Assembly (NCBI RefSeq): GCF_017357105.1 | Contig: NZ_CP071596.1 | Coordinates: forward strand, 1,736,001 to 1,800,000 | DNA length: 64,000 nucleotides | Direction of reading: 5' to 3' | From: Natronosalvus caseinilyticus | Lineage (GTDB): Archaea > Halobacteriota > Halobacteria > Halobacteriales > Natrialbaceae | In this document: one piece after another, positions 61,212-64,000 of the stretch | Position numbering within the stretch: the first letter of the stretch is position 1 | Layout of the letters: each line of letters begins with the position of its first letter | Translations under genes and position numbers: made by a program | The notes under the pieces: generated by a model | Told to the model about the DNA's origin: nothing | Seen by the model: the letters and a program-made list of their open reading frames with translations, nothing else | The model's database searches: none

Positions 61212-61435
61212 CGAGAGAACAATACGAGGGTACTGTCACAGTCCAATTGTGTAGCCCCTATCACCGTGCTAAGCAGCTTGTTGGTGAGACATGGACCATT
61301 CATCGTAATGTCCCTGTAACGATCACTGACGTTACTGAGGTGGATGAGAGACTCTGTAAACTCGAGTGTACTCCTCAAACAGAAGTGATCAAGACAAAGG
61401 GTGACAGGCTGATATTAGCCAAAGAAATTCAGTAA
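61208..61435 (+). CDS. Small protein (75 aa), second of two overlapping genes
   Basis: ATG 61208 in the ATGA overlap. MTREQYEGTVTVQLCSPYHR, then GETWTIHRNVPVTITDVTEVDERLCKLEC and an ending GDRLILAKEIQ. Strand-rich pattern and two Cys pairs at a distance; no HTH or membrane helix. Likely a small cytosolic protein of the mobile element; function unknown. Confidence 0.65.
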   Translation: MTREQYEGTVTVQLCSPYHRAKQLVGETWTIHRNVPVTITDVTEVDERLCKLECTPQTEVIKTKGDRLILAKEIQ

Positions 61436-61588
61436 TCACAGAGCACTTAGATAGTGGTTTTAGTTCCGTAACCTACCCTTTGAGTAGTGCAAACACCAAT
61501 CCACAAGATCCTGATTAGTACTGTAGTATAGTCACCAATTTTCGCCCAATGAGTCAGTGATATAGTGAGCCATTAGTGTGATAATAAT
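61436..61588. other. AT-rich spacer
   Basis: About 150 bp between the small genes and the first structured repeat. Rich in ATAATAATTA-type tracts that may hold the promoter of the repeat copy. No gene seen. Confidence 0.4.
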
Positions 61589-61860
61589 TATCATATTAAT
61601 ACCTATTACGATAATAATTTTCCGATAGAAAGACTTATTGTCTTCCATAACAGTGTTACCACTACGACGATTTTCTAAAGAGGAAAAGAAAAGGAGTTAG
61701 GGAGCCACCTCTTTGCTTCATGTAGTTGTCCCATAGTCATCTACGTCCGTAGTTGTCCTAAGTAATCTACATGGTTCAGCATCTTTGTGTTGACGGCTCA
61801 CACTCAGTCTCCAGTCGTTCGATGAGAAGGCCTCTCAGCACAGCCCGTCCTTCTCATGCG
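61589..61860. repeat. Structured repeat, copy 1 (candidate ncRNA)
   Basis: About 270 nt related to 63718-64000, offset 2129 bp. Shared blocks in order: TATCATATTAA, ACCTATTAC, an A/T-rich promoter-like part with CGATAG, CACCTCTTTGCT-CATGTAGTTG (61707-61729 region), AGCATCTTTGTGT, and the final hairpin ATGAGAAGG (61822-61830)/CCTTCTCAT (61849-61857) around loop CTCTCAGCACAGCCCG. The stem sequence differs from copy 2 but still pairs fully. Inside, GTAGTTGTCC is repeated twice. Probably a transcribed structured RNA; orientation is taken as left to right. Confidence 0.7.
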
Positions 61861-62853
61861 CTCCACTTCCGCTTTGAGTGGTGGAGCCTTGATCCACTAC
61901 GTAGAGATGGAGTTGGTTGGTGTTATTCCCTTTCTTGGTAATGAGGATAATTGGACATGGAGATGATCTTAAAGAGTGTATCTCCCTGATTGATCCACCC
62001 TCATTACCAGGAAAGGAGTGAATCCTTCAATACCATTCTCTCTACGTAGTGATGCAAGGCTACTCTCAAGGCGTTGAGTGTCGAGAGTCGGAAGGAGTTG
62101 CTATTCTCAAGGTGTTACCCACACTCTGAGCCATGAAGATACCATTGTAGGTCACTGACTCGAGAAAATCACTGGTAATCTAAACCTCTTTCAACTATGA
62201 GAGACAATGGCTTATCATAACCACCAAACCCACCTAAATTTCGAGTGAGGACTATGGGTATACTCAGATTTTCTTTCTAACACTTCTAACAGAGTCGTCA
62301 GACAATCTCATTTTCTTCTAAGTGGTTTTGATTGTCCAAGCATAGAAATTGATTGTAGGCTAATCTATGGCTCTTAGAAAGAAACGACTTCTACAAGTAA
62401 TTCTCATTGACGTTTCTAACCACCATTACAAACCATGATGGATGAGGAAGATGAAAGGGGGACTATAGGGGGTTAGTAAGATGGAGTGCTGTTCATTGTA
62501 TTGACTACAGCGGTAATGTATATGATTGCGGTTTCACTGTAACTGTTCCGTTCCGTTCCGTAGAACACATAGTGTTCTTACGGTACTCACTCCACAGTGT
62601 ACAGATGAAACCTTTGTAGTCACAACCCTGACTTAGAGATTGGTGGTAGAGTTGCTTTCTCTGTACTGCAAGGGATTGTAGAGGAGATGGAGATGATCTT
62701 AGGATAAACAACTTCATGTAGTCCATCCCAGCAAAGGATTAGAGAGTAGTGGTGATGATCTTCTTGACGACATGGGGTTAGTGGAGATCGACGTGAGATT
62801 AGAGAGTCCAAGTCGATAGCTGTTACTAATCCAACTGAAAGGGCTGCAATCAG
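61861..62853. other. Structured, non-coding AT-rich region
   Basis: About 1 kb with no credible gene but many inverted repeats: CTCCAC/GTGGAG (61861-61886), the 18-bp stem at 61929-62016, ACTCTC/GAGAGT (62062-62088 region), TCCTTC/GAAGGA (62022-62097 region), CATAGA/TCTATG near 62341-62369, and CCGTAGAACAC-ATAG-TGTTCTTACGG near 62558. A GTTCC unit is repeated three times near 62546. Short open frames on the minus strand are not convincing. Confidence 0.5.
61929..62016. repeat. Long inverted repeat, 18-bp stem with nested hairpin
   Basis: CCTTTCTTGGTAATGAGG (61929-61946) pairs with CCTCATTACCAGGAAAGG (61999-62016): 17 Watson-Crick pairs and one G-T. The 52-nt loop has its own stem GGAGAT/ATCTCC. 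Such a stable element in AT-rich DNA is unlikely by chance and may be RNA or a protein-binding cruciform. Confidence 0.65.
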
Positions 62854-62881
62854 ATACACGGTTAGACACCTTACCGTGTAT
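62854..62881. promoter_or_regulatory. 9-bp inverted repeat upstream of the integrase
   Basis: ATACACGGT (62854-62862) and ACCGTGTAT (62873-62881) are perfect arms around a 10-nt centre. CCGTGTATG recurs at 62987-62995, over the integrase ATG. Three sites of one motif upstream of and on the start suggest binding sites of the integrase or its regulator (autoregulation or recombination arms). Confidence 0.5.
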
Positions 62882-62992
62882 GTTATATTCTATTTCCTTC
62901 TCCCAATCCCTCTATCCGTGATATAGAAAACAGAGGGATGGTGAAAGACACTTACCAAAGCACTTTTTGCACGGCAAGTTAATTATCCGTGT

Positions 62993-63589
62993 ATGCAGAT
63001 AGATGACTCAGGCAGAGAAACGAAGTGCTGGTTAGAGTATCCCAATGAGATCGACCAACTTGCTGATGCTGCAAGAGAAGCAGGATGGAAACGACGTATC
63101 GCTATCCTGTTGATGGGCAAAGTAGGGCTGCGAGCCAGTGGTGTGCTTACTGCAAACCCCAAAGGACTGTCCTACAACGACAATGGTGAGTACTGGAGTC
63201 TCACAGTCAGAGGTAAGAACACCAAAGACACTGATGGAAAAGCCACCAGAGACGCTTACGTTCCAACTGGTGTGAAAAGAGAGTTGGAAAACTACGCCAA
63301 GGAGAGGGACATAGCACCATCAGAGCCATACGTCGATGTATCAGTTGACTCTGTTAGAAGGTGGGTCAGAGAAGCAGCAGAGGAGCTTACAGAAGAATCT
63401 GAGCGGTGGGGAGACGTATCCAGCCATGACCTTAGACGTAGTTGGGCTACCTACCACTTAGTTGAACAAGAAGTGAGTCCTCGAGTCATGATGGAGATCG
63501 GTGGATGGGACAGTTACAATGCGATTGAGCCATACCTTGCTAAACCAACTCCCTCGAAAATCGGAGATGAATTGAACAGCATAAACTGA
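62993..63589 (+). CDS. Tyrosine recombinase/integrase, minimal form
   Basis: 198 residues. Catalytic residues visible: Arg in MGKVGLRASGVL, Lys region RGKNTKDTDGKATRD, HxxR in SSHDLRRSWATYHLVEQ, the second His/Trp position in EIGGWDSYNAIE, and the nucleophile Tyr in IEPYLAKPT. Only the catalytic domain is present; the N-terminal core-binding domain (about 100 residues) is missing, and in-frame sequence upstream runs into a TGA within 50 bp. Such short integrases occur on haloarchaeal plasmids and viruses. Placed near tRNA-Ser, it likely moved this element. Confidence 0.88.
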   Translation: MQIDDSGRETKCWLEYPNEIDQLADAAREAGWKRRIAILLMGKVGLRASGVLTANPKGLSYNDNGEYWSLTVRGKNTKDTDGKATRDAYVPTGVKRELENYAKERDIAPSEPYVDVSVDSVRRWVREAAEELTEESERWGDVSSHDLRRSWATYHLVEQEVSPRVMMEIGGWDSYNAIEPYLAKPTPSKIGDELNSIN

Positions 63590-63717
63590 AAGACAGTAGT
63601 ATTTGTTAGCCAAATAATGGCTTGTATATGTCCGTCAGCGGATTCTTTAGAGAAGTAAGTAGTTTTTCATCATTATACTACTCAAGTCGATTGTAGAGAC
63701 AATTACTTGGTAATCAA
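63590..63717. other. AT-rich spacer after the integrase
   Basis: About 130 bp with no gene. Contains the run-in to the second structured repeat. Confidence 0.4.
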
Positions 63718-64000
63718 TATCATATTAACACCTATTACTCTTATAATTTTTCGATAGTAAGTTTTATTATTGTCTATACTATAGTACATCCTACGTCGCT
63801 GATTTCGAGAGAAAAAAGAAAAGAGAGTGGGAGTCACCTCTTTGCTCCATGTAGTTGTTGATGATGCATTTGATGTTACGACAGGTCAAATGCTTCTCTC
63901 ATCCATCTACTTGACTTAGCATCTTTGTGTAGCGGCGTTCACTCCGGTTTCAGTGTTCCTCAAAGAGCCACTCTCAGCACCGCCCGTGGCTCTTGTGACG
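63718..64000. repeat. Structured repeat, copy 2 (candidate ncRNA, cut by window end)
   Basis: Related to 61589-61860 with the same block order. Its own hairpins: GCATTTGA (63866-63873)/TCAAATGC (63886-63893), 8 bp, where copy 1 has a different local structure, and AAGAGCCA (63963-63970)/TGGCTCTT (63987-63994) with the conserved loop CTCTCAGCACCGCCCG. The loop differs from copy 1 at one base while four stem pairs have changed on both sides, which supports a conserved RNA structure. The copy may go on past base 64000. Confidence 0.7.

Larger units (their letters stand above)
60258..64000. mobile_element. AT-rich integrated element next to tRNA-Ser (left part only)
   Basis: From the base after tRNA-Ser to the window end the DNA is far richer in A and T than the rest, with short genes, A/T-rich codons (AAA, AGA, GAA), and a tyrosine recombinase at 62993-63589. 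This is the usual layout of a plasmid or virus-derived element integrated at a tRNA. No second copy of the tRNA 3' end is visible in the window, so the far junction should lie to the right of base 64000. Most of the element does not code for recognisable proteins. Confidence 0.75.

Noticed and set aside
62505-62859. Overlapping minus-strand frames of 73 and 79 codons
   Set aside because: They cover inverted repeats, have no start-site context and no family content; judged non-coding.
60258-64000. CRISPR array or second tRNA copy in the AT-rich region
   Set aside because: No regularly spaced identical repeats were found, and no second copy of the tRNA-Ser 3' end is visible within the window.

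Overview
The window is archaeal, from a haloarchaeon (class Halobacteria; the genus cannot be named from this sequence). Evidence: very GC-rich genes with acidic proteins, Asp/Glu-rich linkers, twin-arginine lipoproteins with a lipobox Cys, start codons about 25-30 bp after a TATA box (leaderless transcripts), and archaeal marker genes (priS, GINS, archease, diphthine synthase, the aCPSF1/FttA termination factor, NucS). The last 3.7 kb is different: AT-rich, gene-poor and sited directly behind a tRNA-Ser gene, so it looks like an integrated element.

Layout. 1-6.8 kb: RNA ligase RtcB, a DoxX-like membrane protein, archease, a GNAT acetyltransferase, primase small subunit, GINS and a peroxiredoxin. 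7.2-22 kb: branched-chain amino acid synthesis (leuA; ilvB-ilvN-ilvC-unknown-leuC-leuD; leuB). A roughly 6 kb accessory block between leuD and leuB holds two methyltransferases, an alpha/beta hydrolase without its catalytic Ser and His, two paralogous winged-helix regulators and a small membrane protein. Upstream of ilvB is a leaderless 26-codon ORF ending in Leu-Ile-Ile-Val plus alternative hairpins, a candidate archaeal amino-acid attenuator. 22-31.5 kb: two tandem sugar-type ABC importers. 31.5-37.3 kb: a fructose module (GlpR/DeoR regulator, 1-phosphofructokinase, PTS IIC, IIA, HPr, EI, IIB). 37.3-60.1 kb: housekeeping and conserved haloarchaeal genes, including diphthine synthase, an RFA-P synthase-like GHMP protein, a glycosyltransferase, aCPSF1, NucS, a bactofilin-like protein, the EtfB-EtfA-FixCX electron-transfer operon, a YchF-type GTPase and a broken Doc toxin. 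60.18 kb onward: tRNA-Ser(UGA) and the AT-rich element, with two overlapping small genes, a minimal tyrosine recombinase and two diverged copies of a structured element of at least 270 nt.

The pathways connect as follows. leu/ilv genes make valine, isoleucine and leucine, and the ilvB leader would link their expression to charged Leu/Ile/Val tRNA. The importers and the PTS module bring in and phosphorylate sugars, with fructose 1-phosphate going to fructose 1,6-bisphosphate by the PfkB kinase. EtfBA-FixCX passes electrons from flavin dehydrogenases to the quinone pool.

Three genes (leuA, grpB, doc) carry single-base frameshifts close to short base runs, so sequencing or assembly error must be excluded before biological meaning is read into them. 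The most novel-looking signals are the ilvB leader and the duplicated structured element, whose hairpin shows four compensatory base-pair changes between the copies around a nearly invariant loop.
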